64,000 nucleotides of DNA from an uncultured Coriobacteriaceae bacterium (lineage in GTDB: Bacteria; Actinomycetota; Coriobacteriia; Coriobacteriales; Coriobacteriaceae), in NCBI GenBank assembly GCA_944320725.1, contig CALUIM010000012.1:62001-126000 (forward strand), given 5' to 3'. This document shows, in pieces, positions 26,069 to 35,089 of the stretch. The position numbers were made by a program, and so were the translations under genes. The notes beneath the pieces were generated by a model. That model was given only the letters and a program-made list of their open reading frames with translations, did not search any database and was not told the DNA's origin. Position 1 is the first letter of the stretch. Each line of letters begins with the position of its first letter.

Positions 26069-26518
26069 CTACTCGGCGGCGGCACCCGTCGCGGCATCGC
26101 CGGCGGCGGAAGCGCCCAGATCGAGCGTGACCGTCTCATGCGCCTCGACCATGCCGAGGGTTCCCGTAGCAAGGTCGTAGATGCGCGAATCGGCGCCGTA
26201 GACGGAACGCATCACCTCGAGCTCGGAGCTCGCGTCGCGCGCGGCGGTGAGGCTCGTGCTGGCCTCGGCGCCGGCATTGAGCTCGGCGGTCGTGAAGCTG
26301 GCGATGGTTACGCGCGCAAGACCGATGGCGCAGAACAGCGCCATGAGCACGCAAAACAATTTGATCACATGGACGAATGCGGGGCTCGCCTGCTGATTTG
26401 CCTCGCGGCCCTCGCCGGTGTAGACGTCGAAACGGGGACGAGATGCCTCGCGCGGCGCGCGCGACGGGGCTGCCTGCATATCATAGGCATAAGCTGCGTT
26501 TGTGGTGTGGTAGCCCAT
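26069..26518 (-). CDS. ftsL: FtsL-like bitopic division protein
   Basis: A 149-aa protein with a single membrane helix at about residues 50-72 (VIKLFCVLMALFCAIGLARV), a Pro/Arg-rich cytosolic N-terminus and a short extracytoplasmic region with helix-forming residues (TSLTAARDASSELEVM) that could form the FtsL coiled coil. Sequence similarity is too low to name it from motifs. The call rests on topology, size and position between rsmH and ftsI, where ftsL always lies. The ATG at 26518 is ten bases from GGGAGG. Its C-terminus is Ala/Gly-rich. FtsL normally scaffolds FtsQ-FtsB and activates FtsWI. Confidence 0.75.
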   Translation of the reverse strand: MGYHTTNAAYAYDMQAAPSRAPREASRPRFDVYTGEGREANQQASPAFVHVIKLFCVLMALFCAIGLARVTIASFTTAELNAGAEASTSLTAARDASSELEVMRSVYGADSRIYDLATGTLGMVEAHETVTLDLGASAAGDAATGAAAE

Positions 26519-26612
26519 GATATGCATGCCTCCCATCCCATGGGTGTGTTGGTGGTTCGTTTAAGCTCTGTTCATGCTGCTGCGGGATGGTTCGAATGGC
26601 GCGTCTCGACAA

Positions 26613-27563
26613 CTACAGTCGTTCGGCGACGCGTATCTTCGCCGATCTCGCCCGCGGGTTGCGCTCCACCTCCTCGGCCGATGCAACCAGCGGTTTTCGG
26701 GTTATGACCTTGAGTACCGGCACGTTGCCGCACACGCACACCGGAATATCCGGTGGACAAGTGCACCCGCGGCTTCGCTCCTGGAACGTATGCTTGACGA
26801 TGCGGTCTTCCAGCGAGTGGTAGCTGATGACGCACACGCGCCCGCCGGGGTTGAGCCAGCGAATCGCGGCGTCGAGGCCACGCTCGAGAACGTCGAGCTC
26901 GTGGTTCACCTCGATGCGAATCGCCTGGAAGCTCTTGCGCGCAGGATGGTGTCCATGCCGACGCGCGGAGGCGGGAATGCCCGCCTTGATTGCCTCGACG
27001 AGCTCGCCGGTGGTGCGGATCGGCTGCTCGGCGCGACGGCGCACAATCTGGCGCGCGATCTGTCGAGCGTACTTCTCCTCACCATAGACGCGAAGGATTC
27101 GGGCGAGGTCGGCTTCGTTATAGGTGTTAATGACCTCAGCTGCGTTTAGGGTGTTGTTTCCCGAATCCATCCGCATGTCGAGCGGGGCGTCCTCGTGATA
27201 GGAGAAGCCCCTTCCAGGGATATCGAGTTGCGGGCTCGAAACGCCCAGATCGAACAGGATGCCGTCGACGCCGGGCACCTCTGCTTGGCAGAGGAGCTCG
27301 TCAAGATCCCCAAAGTTACCCTTGAGGAGCTTGATGCGCGCGTTCGGTGCCTCACGCTCGAAGCGCGCAGAGGCAGCAGCGAGCGCCATGTCGTCCTGGT
27401 CGATGCCAATGAGCAGCCCCTCGCTCCCGATGGCCCGCGCCATATGAATGGAATGGCCGGCGCCACCGAGCGTGCAGTCGCACACGCAGGAGCCCTCGTG
27501 GAGGCGAAGTGCATCGAGCACTTCCGTGAGCATCACGGGTTCATGCCGATATTCGTGTGTCAA
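26613..27563 (-). CDS. rsmH: 16S rRNA (cytosine1402-N4)-methyltransferase RsmH (MraW)
   Basis: A 316-aa SAM-dependent methyltransferase that N4-methylates C1402 in the ribosomal P site. Motifs: HEPVMLTEVLDAL at the N-terminus, DCTLGGAGHSIHM (SAM loop), GIDQDDMAL, FDLGVSSPQLDIPGRGFSYHEDAPLDMRMD, and the C-terminal ISYHSLEDRIVKHTF. The start is a TTG at 27563, after GGTGGG, 25 bases past mraZ; the frame is open further upstream inside mraZ but there is no other start with a ribosome site. Length matches the E. coli enzyme (313 aa). Confidence 0.96.
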   Translation of the reverse strand: MTHEYRHEPVMLTEVLDALRLHEGSCVCDCTLGGAGHSIHMARAIGSEGLLIGIDQDDMALAAASARFEREAPNARIKLLKGNFGDLDELLCQAEVPGVDGILFDLGVSSPQLDIPGRGFSYHEDAPLDMRMDSGNNTLNAAEVINTYNEADLARILRVYGEEKYARQIARQIVRRRAEQPIRTTGELVEAIKAGIPASARRHGHHPARKSFQAIRIEVNHELDVLERGLDAAIRWLNPGGRVCVISYHSLEDRIVKHTFQERSRGCTCPPDIPVCVCGNVPVLKVITRKPLVASAEEVERNPRARSAKIRVAERL

Positions 27564-27588
27564 TGTCCCACCCTGCCTTGCGTCTCGA

Positions 27589-28017
27589 TCACTCGTCGAA
27601 GAAGAGGCTCTCATCGTCGTCCTCCTCGGCCTCGGCGGCATTCCAGCGGTCACGGTCCCAGATCTCGAGGTGATCCCAGTTACCAACCACGGTCACCTCG
27701 CGAACGAGACCGGCCTTCTCACGGAGCTGCTCCGAGATGCCGATACGAGAGGCGGAGTCGATGTCGAGCGGCGTTGCCTTCGAGGTGACCTTGCGCATGA
27801 GCGCCTGATCGGCACGCGAACGGGCATTGAAGCCGCCGCGCTTCTCGAAGAGCCCCAGGACCCACTTCTCGAACTCGTCCTTCGAGAACACGTACAGGGC
27901 ATCAACATCCGGTGCGGGCAACACGTACACATGCTCGGCAAGCTCGGAGCGAACGGCGGCAGGCAGCGAAAGACGACCCTTGGCGTCGAGATTGCGCTCG
28001 AATGTGCCGGTCAACAT
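27589..28017 (-). CDS. mraZ: Transcriptional regulator MraZ
   Basis: A 142-aa protein with two AbrB/SpoVT-like swapped-hairpin domains that binds repeats upstream of the dcw cluster and adjusts its expression. Visible: the first domain FERNLDAKGRLSLPAAVR (D-x-K-G-R signature) and the second ATPLDIDSASRIGISEQLREKAGL (D-x-x-x-R signature). The C-terminal ~12 residues are almost all acidic. ATG at 28017 has GAGGAGGG ten bases upstream. It is the first gene of the cluster, with a candidate operator directly upstream. Much longer frames into the spacer are spurious. Confidence 0.95.
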   Translation of the reverse strand: MLTGTFERNLDAKGRLSLPAAVRSELAEHVYVLPAPDVDALYVFSKDEFEKWVLGLFEKRGGFNARSRADQALMRKVTSKATPLDIDSASRIGISEQLREKAGLVREVTVVGNWDHLEIWDRDRWNAAEAEEDDDESLFFDE

Positions 28018-28093
28018 GGCTGCTGCGCCCTCCTCTCGGTTGCTCGGTGCGGGCAAGGTAACGGGGAACCACCCCGGTGTCGACGATTTACAT

Positions 28094-28147
28094 ATTATGG
28101 GCGAGAGCGATTTTTCGCAACACTTTCTCCCACCTTCTCCCCCACCG
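28094..28147 (-). promoter_or_regulatory. dcw promoter with candidate MraZ operator repeats
   Basis: On the minus strand the sequence has GGTGGGGGAGAA, then GGTGGGAGAAA, then GTG, a direct GTGGG repeat at roughly 10-12-base steps (plus coordinates about 28120-28147), as in known MraZ boxes. A CATAAT -10 box lies at 28094-28099, about 80 bases before mraZ, with TTGCGA as a poor -35 at 15 bases. Repressor binding here would overlap the promoter, giving autoregulation of the cluster. Confidence 0.65.
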
Positions 28148-28321
28148 GCTTCATTTGACCCACCGACGGCGCAGCATGATGGGTACGCGGCAGCGAGGCG
28201 ACAACACAAGATGTTGTGCTGAGGGCATACGTTGGCACCACCGGTCGAGCAACCGGCGGCAAACCCTAACCTTCGAGCTGAGGTTGAACCGTTTTTTGAG
28301 GATGCGATTTCATTTGTGTCG
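28148..28321. other. Rest of the xerD-mraZ spacer
   Basis: No gene seen. The spacer has small hairpins: CAACA-n5-TGTTG near 28200-28217, and CCGGT-n6-ACCGG near 28244-28260. Neither is followed by a T run. They may be part of the dcw upstream regulatory region. Confidence 0.35.
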
Positions 28322-28353
28322 AAACGAAGAACGCCGCAGCTCGTGCTGCGGCG
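28322..28353 (-). terminator. Terminator of the pyrG-xerD unit
   Basis: A perfect 9-bp stem (CGCCGCAGC / GCTGCGGCG) with a four-base loop, 17 bases past the xerD stop. The minus strand continues TTCTTCGTTT, so termination is leftwards. Confidence 0.75.
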
Positions 28354-28370
28354 CTGGGTGTGCGCACGAA

Positions 28371-29294
28371 CTACGCGCGCGGATGGGCGGCGAGATACAC
28401 CTCGCGCAGTTGGGTGCGATCGATGTGCGTATAGATCTGCGTGGTCGAGATGTCGGCGTGGCCTAGGATCTCCTGCAAAACGCGGAGATCGGCGCCACCG
28501 GCGAGCATATGCGTGGCAAACGAGTGGCGCAGCGTATGTGGATGGAGCCCCTCGATACCCGCGGCGCGACCGTACCGTTCGCACATGGCATGCACCGATT
28601 GGCGTGAGATGCGGCCACCATTCTTGTTGAGAAAGACTGCATCGGTTTCCGGGGTGCGCCGCGCATGGGCGGCAAGCTCGGCGCGCGCATGGGCAAGGTA
28701 CTCTGCAAGCGCGCTCGCCGCTGAACCCAATATTGGCACGAGGCGTTCTTTCGAGCCCTTGCCGAACACGCGCAGAAAGCCCTCGTCAAGATAGACGTCA
28801 CGTATAGTAAGACCGCAGAGCTCGCTGACGCGCAGACCGCACCCGTAGAGAATCTCAAGCTCGGTGCGGTCGCGCTCGCCTGCCGCCGACGCGGGAAACA
28901 CCTGGTCGAGCAGGGCACGCGCTTCCTCAACGGTAATGAAGTCGGGCAGGCGCTCCTCTTTTTTTGGCAGCTTGATAAGCGATGCCGGCTGGTTTTGGGA
29001 GATTCCTTCGCGCACCAGATGGGCATGAAGGCCCTTGATGGCGGAAAGGGCACGCTCGATCGAGCTGGACGCATACCCGCCCTGCCGACGGTCGGCCACG
29101 AAGTCGTCGATATCGCCGCGTGCAACGCCGTCGGGGTCGGTGATACCGCGTATCCGGAGAAACGCCGCATACGCCGCAAGATCACGCCGGTATCCTTTGA
29201 TGGTGTTTTCGGAAAGGCCACGCTCGACCGCAAGGTAATCGAGGTACTCCCCCACCGCGCGGTCGAGCTCATCGTGTACTCGCGTGCCAGCCAC
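28371..29294 (-). CDS. xerD: Site-specific tyrosine recombinase XerD
   Basis: A 307-aa tyrosine recombinase that resolves chromosome dimers at the terminus with XerC and FtsK. The N-terminal SAM-like core-binding domain (YLDYLAVERGLSENTIKGYRRDLAAY) and the catalytic domain are complete. The catalytic residues are in GCGLRVSELCGL (Arg), GKGSKERLVP (Lys), HPHTLRHSFATHML (His-x-x-Arg), LGHADISTTQIYTHI (His and Tyr nucleophile). XerD and XerC cannot be parted with certainty by eye; XerD is preferred from LLGHADISTTQIYTHI and location away from the recF/dprA neighbourhood. It begins with GTG, 9 bases after pyrG. It is a housekeeping gene, not evidence of a mobile element. Confidence 0.9.
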   Translation of the reverse strand: MAGTRVHDELDRAVGEYLDYLAVERGLSENTIKGYRRDLAAYAAFLRIRGITDPDGVARGDIDDFVADRRQGGYASSSIERALSAIKGLHAHLVREGISQNQPASLIKLPKKEERLPDFITVEEARALLDQVFPASAAGERDRTELEILYGCGLRVSELCGLTIRDVYLDEGFLRVFGKGSKERLVPILGSAASALAEYLAHARAELAAHARRTPETDAVFLNKNGGRISRQSVHAMCERYGRAAGIEGLHPHTLRHSFATHMLAGGADLRVLQEILGHADISTTQIYTHIDRTQLREVYLAAHPRA

Positions 29295-29303
29295 AAACCC
29301 TGC

Positions 29304-31013
<1,710 letters not shown>

Positions 31014-31015
31014 TT

Positions 31016-31021
31016 ATCGTA
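31016..31021 (-). promoter_or_regulatory. Extended -10 box of pyrG
   Basis: TGC-TACGAT on the minus strand 51 bases before the pyrG start, in the 135-base spacer after proC. A TTGCGT occurs upstream but at 21 bases, so the -35 is poor. No attenuator hairpin of the kind that controls pyrG in bacilli was seen. Confidence 0.45.
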
Positions 31022-31100
31022 GCACTCCGCAGCCCCGGCGGTACGCAACACAATGTGTTTATCGATTTGAAATCGCCCGCGCGGCGTTTCATGCACAATG

Positions 31101-31901
31101 CTACATGTCGCGGTTGCGCTGTGCCGCGGCGCGAGCGGCATCGATCACGGCGGCACGCATGCCGCCCGCCTCGAGTGCGGCAACCGCTTCGATGGTTGTG
31201 CCCGCCGGCGAAGACACCATATCTTTGAGCACCGCCGGATGGGTACCGGTTTCAAGCAGATACTTCGCCGTACCGAGCACGGCCTGCTCGGCAAAGGTGT
31301 ATGCCTGGGCGCGCGGCATGCCCTCGGCAACGGCTGCATCGGCAAGCGCCTCGATAAACACGCACACGTACGCCGGCGAGCTACCGGAAGCCGCGATCAC
31401 CGCATCGATCAGATGCTCGGGCACCACCTCGGCGCGCCCGAAACTCTCGAACAGCCGCTTCACGTAGACAATCTCGTCGGGCGAAACGTTGGCGTTTGGC
31501 GTGAGCGAGCTCATCCCCGCGAGCACCATCGCCGGAAGGTTGGGCATGACGCGCACGATCTTGCGGTCATGACCCACCAGGCCTTCGAGTCGCGCTATCG
31601 TAACGCCGGCGGCAATCGAGATGACCAGTGTGTCCGAGCCGAGAGCAGGCGCGAACCCCGCTACCACATCATCGAGATACTGTGGCTTGACCGCGATGAG
31701 AACCATCTCGGCCCCATCAACCGCCTCGGTGTTGTTGCACGTCCCCGTGCATCCCAGCTCGCCCGCAAGGCGTTCTTGCGAAGCGGCAGCCACGTCGGAC
31801 ACCACGATCTCGTCGGGAGCGATGAGCCCTGCCGACACGATGCCCTTCACGATGGCGCTTCCCATGTTCCCGCAACCAATGAGCGCGAGCTTCTTCTGCA
31901 T
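31101..31901 (-). CDS. proC: Pyrroline-5-carboxylate reductase ProC
   Basis: A 266-aa NAD(P)H enzyme that makes L-proline from pyrroline-5-carboxylate. The N-terminal Rossmann motif is LALIGCGNMGSAIVKGI; LIAVKPQYLDDVV and RVMPNLPAMVLAGMS follow; the C-terminal dimer domain has SGSSPAYVCVFIEALADAAVAEGM (catalytic Ser/Thr region) and MVSSPAGTTIEAVAALE (the usual SPGGTT varies to SPAGTT). AAGGAGG precedes the ATG. It stands alone between pyrG and a divergent DUF1846 gene. Confidence 0.95.
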   Translation of the reverse strand: MQKKLALIGCGNMGSAIVKGIVSAGLIAPDEIVVSDVAAASQERLAGELGCTGTCNNTEAVDGAEMVLIAVKPQYLDDVVAGFAPALGSDTLVISIAAGVTIARLEGLVGHDRKIVRVMPNLPAMVLAGMSSLTPNANVSPDEIVYVKRLFESFGRAEVVPEHLIDAVIAASGSSPAYVCVFIEALADAAVAEGMPRAQAYTFAEQAVLGTAKYLLETGTHPAVLKDMVSSPAGTTIEAVAALEAGGMRAAVIDAARAAAQRNRDM

Positions 31902-32211
31902 GACGAGCCTCCTTGCAACGGATCAAAACGGCACGCGAACCTGAGAGCGGCAACGAGACCGTTGCGCCCATGTCCAGAATCCGAGCCGTTCCTGCATCGT
32001 AGCAGATGCCGCCACGCTAGGTCGATACAGGCACGACGTGCCGCAAACCGTAACATGTGCGTTCGCACGAAACGGCTCGCATGTTGCTCTCGCGCAAAAC
32101 GCACGATCGGCCGTTCGTTGTGGCACAATTGAGACCGTTGGCCCGCACCGCGGAGCCGCTTGGAATCTACCGGCATCTGTCGCCTGTTCGCCGCGTAAGA
32201 AAGGCATACCT
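31902..32211. other. Divergent spacer between proC and the DUF1846 gene
   Basis: 310 bases with no gene. It should contain two divergent promoters. On the plus strand a TGTGGCACAAT segment near 32118-32128 looks like an extended -10 about 85 bases before the DUF1846 start. No repeats or terminators were recognised. Confidence 0.3.
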
Positions 32212-33693
32212 ATGCGTCAAGGGTTCGATAACGACCGTTACATCTCTTCCCAGGCTGCCCACATCAAAGAGCGCATCGCACAATTCGGCGGCAAGCTCTA
32301 TCTCGAGTTCGGCGGCAAGCTCTTCGACGACTACCATGCCAGCCGTGTGCTTCCCGGCTTCGAGCCCGACAGCAAGTTCCGCATGCTCAAGAGCCTCTCC
32401 GACGACGTCGAGGTCATCATCGCCATCAATGCGAACGACATCGAGAAGAACAAGGCACGCGGGGATTTGGGCATCACCTACGATGAGGACGTGCTGCGCC
32501 TTGCCGATATCTTCCGCAGCAACGACTTCAAAATCGCCGCCGTCGTGCTCACCCAATACGCGGGACAGCCTGCCGCGGAGGCCTTCCGCCGGCGCCTGGC
32601 GATGCTCGGCATCTCCTGCAAGCTTCACTACCCCATTGAGGGCTATCCGCACGACATCGAGTCGATTGTCTCCGAAGAGGGCTACGGCAAAAACGAGTTC
32701 GTCGAGACGACGCGCCCGCTCGTTGTGGTCACCGCGCCCGGCCCCGGCTCGGGCAAGCTCGCCACCTGTCTCTCCCAGCTCTACCACGAGCACAAGCGCG
32801 GCGTGGCAGCCGGCTATGCAAAATTCGAGACCTTCCCGGTGTGGAATCTCCCGCTCAATCACCCCGTCAACATTGCCTACGAGGCGGCGACGGTCGATTT
32901 GGACGACTCGAACATCATCGATTCGTTCCACCTCGAAGCACATGGCGAGACGACCGTGAACTACAACCGCGATGTGGAAGCCTTCCCGGTGGTGCACGCC
33001 CTTATGGAGAAGATCTTGGGCGAGAGTCCGTACCAGTCCCCCACCGACATGGGCGTGAACATGGTGGGTTTCGCCATCTCCGACGACGAGGCGTGCCGCG
33101 AAGCTGCCAAAATGGAGATTGTGCGCCGCTATTTCACCGCAGCGGTCAACGTGAAGCGCACCGGCATGGGCCAAGATCATGTGGACAAGCTCAAGCTCAT
33201 CATGAAGAAGGCCGGTGTAGACAAGGACTACTCGCCTGCTCGCTCGGCAGCGCTGCTTAAAGAAGAGACCACCGGGGCGCCGGTGGGTGCGATGATCCTG
33301 CCCGACGGCCACGTGGTAACGGGCAAAACCTCCACGCGCCTCGGCGCGGCCAGCTCGCTCATCATGAACGCCCTCAAGGCTGTAACGGGTGTCGACATGG
33401 AGCTCGAGGTCATCAGCGACGACGCCATCGAACCCATCAGCCGTCTCAAAACCCAGCAGCTCGGCAGCCGCAATCCGCGCCTGCACCCCGATGAGACGCT
33501 CATCGCGCTCTCCATCACCTCGGCCACAAGCGAGGTGGCGGCGCGCGTGCTCGCCGGCCTGCCCGAGCTACGCGGCTGCGATGCGTTCTTCTCGGTGATC
33601 ATCTCCTCCACCGATGAAGCGCTGCTCAAGCGCCTCGGCATCAACGTATGCTGCGAGCCCAAGTTCGAGCGGAGCGGCTACTACCACAAGTAG
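32212..33693 (+). CDS. DUF1846 family protein
   Basis: A 493-aa soluble protein that matches the DUF1846 family in length and overall sequence (N-terminal FDNDRYISSQAAHIKERI…LYLEFGGKLFDDYHASRVLPGF, then VTAPGPGSGKLATCLSQLYHE). The GPGSGKLAT segment resembles a P-loop, so nucleotide binding is likely, but no reaction is established for the family. Conserved blocks further on are HLEAHGETTVNYNRDVEAFP and SSTRLGAASSL-like residues (TSTRLGAASSLIMN). The ATG at 32212 has AAAGG seven bases upstream; the frame to 32038 runs into divergent promoter sequence. Confidence 0.88.
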   Translation: MRQGFDNDRYISSQAAHIKERIAQFGGKLYLEFGGKLFDDYHASRVLPGFEPDSKFRMLKSLSDDVEVIIAINANDIEKNKARGDLGITYDEDVLRLADIFRSNDFKIAAVVLTQYAGQPAAEAFRRRLAMLGISCKLHYPIEGYPHDIESIVSEEGYGKNEFVETTRPLVVVTAPGPGSGKLATCLSQLYHEHKRGVAAGYAKFETFPVWNLPLNHPVNIAYEAATVDLDDSNIIDSFHLEAHGETTVNYNRDVEAFPVVHALMEKILGESPYQSPTDMGVNMVGFAISDDEACREAAKMEIVRRYFTAAVNVKRTGMGQDHVDKLKLIMKKAGVDKDYSPARSAALLKEETTGAPVGAMILPDGHVVTGKTSTRLGAASSLIMNALKAVTGVDMELEVISDDAIEPISRLKTQQLGSRNPRLHPDETLIALSITSATSEVAARVLAGLPELRGCDAFFSVIISSTDEALLKRLGINVCCEPKFERSGYYHK

Positions 33694-33743
33694 GCGGCGC
33701 ACCGGCGCACCGCCTGCCATACACCCAACGTGGGCATTTCGCA

Positions 33744-33779
33744 CGAAGGGCGCGCTTGCACCTGCGAGCGTGCCCTTCG
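33744..33779. terminator. Bidirectional terminator hairpin between the DUF1846 gene and argF
   Basis: A 13-bp stem with one G-T pair (CGAAGGGC-G-CGCT / AGCG-T-GCCCTTCG) and a ten-base loop lies between convergent genes. Neither side has a real T run, so it may act as a transcript-end stabiliser as well. Confidence 0.55.
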
Positions 33780-33791
33780 CGTGTTCGTGGC

Positions 33792-34793
33792 CTATTTCAG
33801 CGTGGCGTACATCACGGCCTTGATGGTGTGCATGCGGTTCTCCGCTTCGTCGAACACCTTGGAGCGGCGCGACTCGAACACCTCGTCCTCGGCCTCCATC
33901 TCGGTGACACCAAACTTGGCGGCGATATCGGCACCGATGGTGGTATTGGTGTCGTGGAAGCTGGGCAGACAGTGCAGGAAAATCGCCGAGGGGTCGGCAA
34001 GCTCCATAACCTGCGTGGTAACGCGATAGGGCTCGAGCTGTTCGATGCGCTCGGCCCATACCTCGTCGGGCTCGCCCATCGAGACCCATACATCGGTATA
34101 GATGACATGCGCGCCAGCACATGCCGCCTCAACATCTTGGGTCAGCGTGATGGTGCACCCGTTCTCAGCGGCGATGGGCTCGCACGCCTCGACAACATCG
34201 GAGGCGGGCATGCATGCCTCGGGTCCGCAGGCAACGAAGTTCATGCCGAGCTTCGCGCATACCACCATGAGCGAACGAGCCACGTTGTTCTTCGCATCGC
34301 CCATAAAGACCAGCGTTTTACCTTTGATGTCGTAGTTGAAGTTCTCCTGGACGGTCAGGATGTCGGCGAGCATCTGCGTGGGATGCCACAAATCGGTGAG
34401 GCCGTTCCACACGGGTACGCCAGATTTGGCGGCAAGCTCCTCAACGTCTTCCTGCGCGAATCCGCGGAACTCGATGCCGTCGTACATGCGGCCGAGCACG
34501 CGCGCGGTGTCCTCGATGGACTCCTTCTTGCCCATTTGCGACGAACCGGGGTCGAGATAGGTCACGCCCATGCCCAGATCCATCGCGCCCACCTCGAAGG
34601 CGCAGCGGGTACGCGTTGAGGTCTTCTGGAAGAGCAGGACGATGTTTTTGCCCTCGAGGTAGCGGTGCGGAGTACCGGTGCGCTTGAGATCCTTGAAATT
34701 GCGGGAAAGCGTAAGCAGGTACTCGATTTCCTCGGTAGAGAAATCCAGCAGCTTCAGAAAGCTGCGACCGGAGAGGTTGACACCCATCGTCAT
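33792..34793 (-). CDS. argF: Ornithine carbamoyltransferase
   Basis: A 333-aa trimeric enzyme that joins carbamoyl phosphate and ornithine to citrulline. The carbamoyl-phosphate motif is FQKTSTRTRCAFEV; the second is LTDLWHPTQMLAD; ornithine binding is DVWVSMGEPDE; and the catalytic loop is FLHCLPSFHD. No other arginine synthesis or arginine deiminase (arcA, arcC) gene is in the window, so whether it acts anabolically or catabolically cannot be read. The length and the LSGRSFLKLLDFS N-terminus fit both. ATG at 34793 has AAAGG close upstream (a second ATG six bases on is equally placed). Confidence 0.95.
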   Translation of the reverse strand: MTMGVNLSGRSFLKLLDFSTEEIEYLLTLSRNFKDLKRTGTPHRYLEGKNIVLLFQKTSTRTRCAFEVGAMDLGMGVTYLDPGSSQMGKKESIEDTARVLGRMYDGIEFRGFAQEDVEELAAKSGVPVWNGLTDLWHPTQMLADILTVQENFNYDIKGKTLVFMGDAKNNVARSLMVVCAKLGMNFVACGPEACMPASDVVEACEPIAAENGCTITLTQDVEAACAGAHVIYTDVWVSMGEPDEVWAERIEQLEPYRVTTQVMELADPSAIFLHCLPSFHDTNTTIGADIAAKFGVTEMEAEDEVFESRRSKVFDEAENRMHTIKAVMYATLK

Positions 34794-35089
34794 CGTCCTT
34801 TCTTCCTTGCGGCTACCATATACGATCGCGCGCGTGCGCGCCGGGTTGCATCGACGCAGCGGTGCCGCCGCGTTCGAATCAGCGTACCACGCGCCACGGG
34901 CGATACCGTCGCGAAGGCAGATGGAAACAATTGGCATCTCGCGCGCGACGCGACAGCAAGCATCCTGCTCCCGCTCGTAAGGACTTGATAAAGCTTTTGC
35001 ATCCCCGCTGCAGCGGCATCGAGGTGCGCGTATAACTAGAGAGCTTATATACTGAGAGGGATAGCGAGCGATGAAGAGACGAGGTCGTC
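34794..35089. other. Divergent spacer between argF and ppk1
   Basis: About 295 bases without a gene. It must hold the promoters of argF (left) and ppk1 (right). On the plus strand a TATACT near 35048-35053, about 40 bases before ppk1, is a fair -10 box. ARG-box palindromes were looked for and not recognised. Confidence 0.35.

Noticed and set aside
28371-29294. Integrase of a mobile element
   Set aside because: Length, motifs and linkage to pyrG and the division cluster fit housekeeping XerD; no attachment repeats or phage genes are around.
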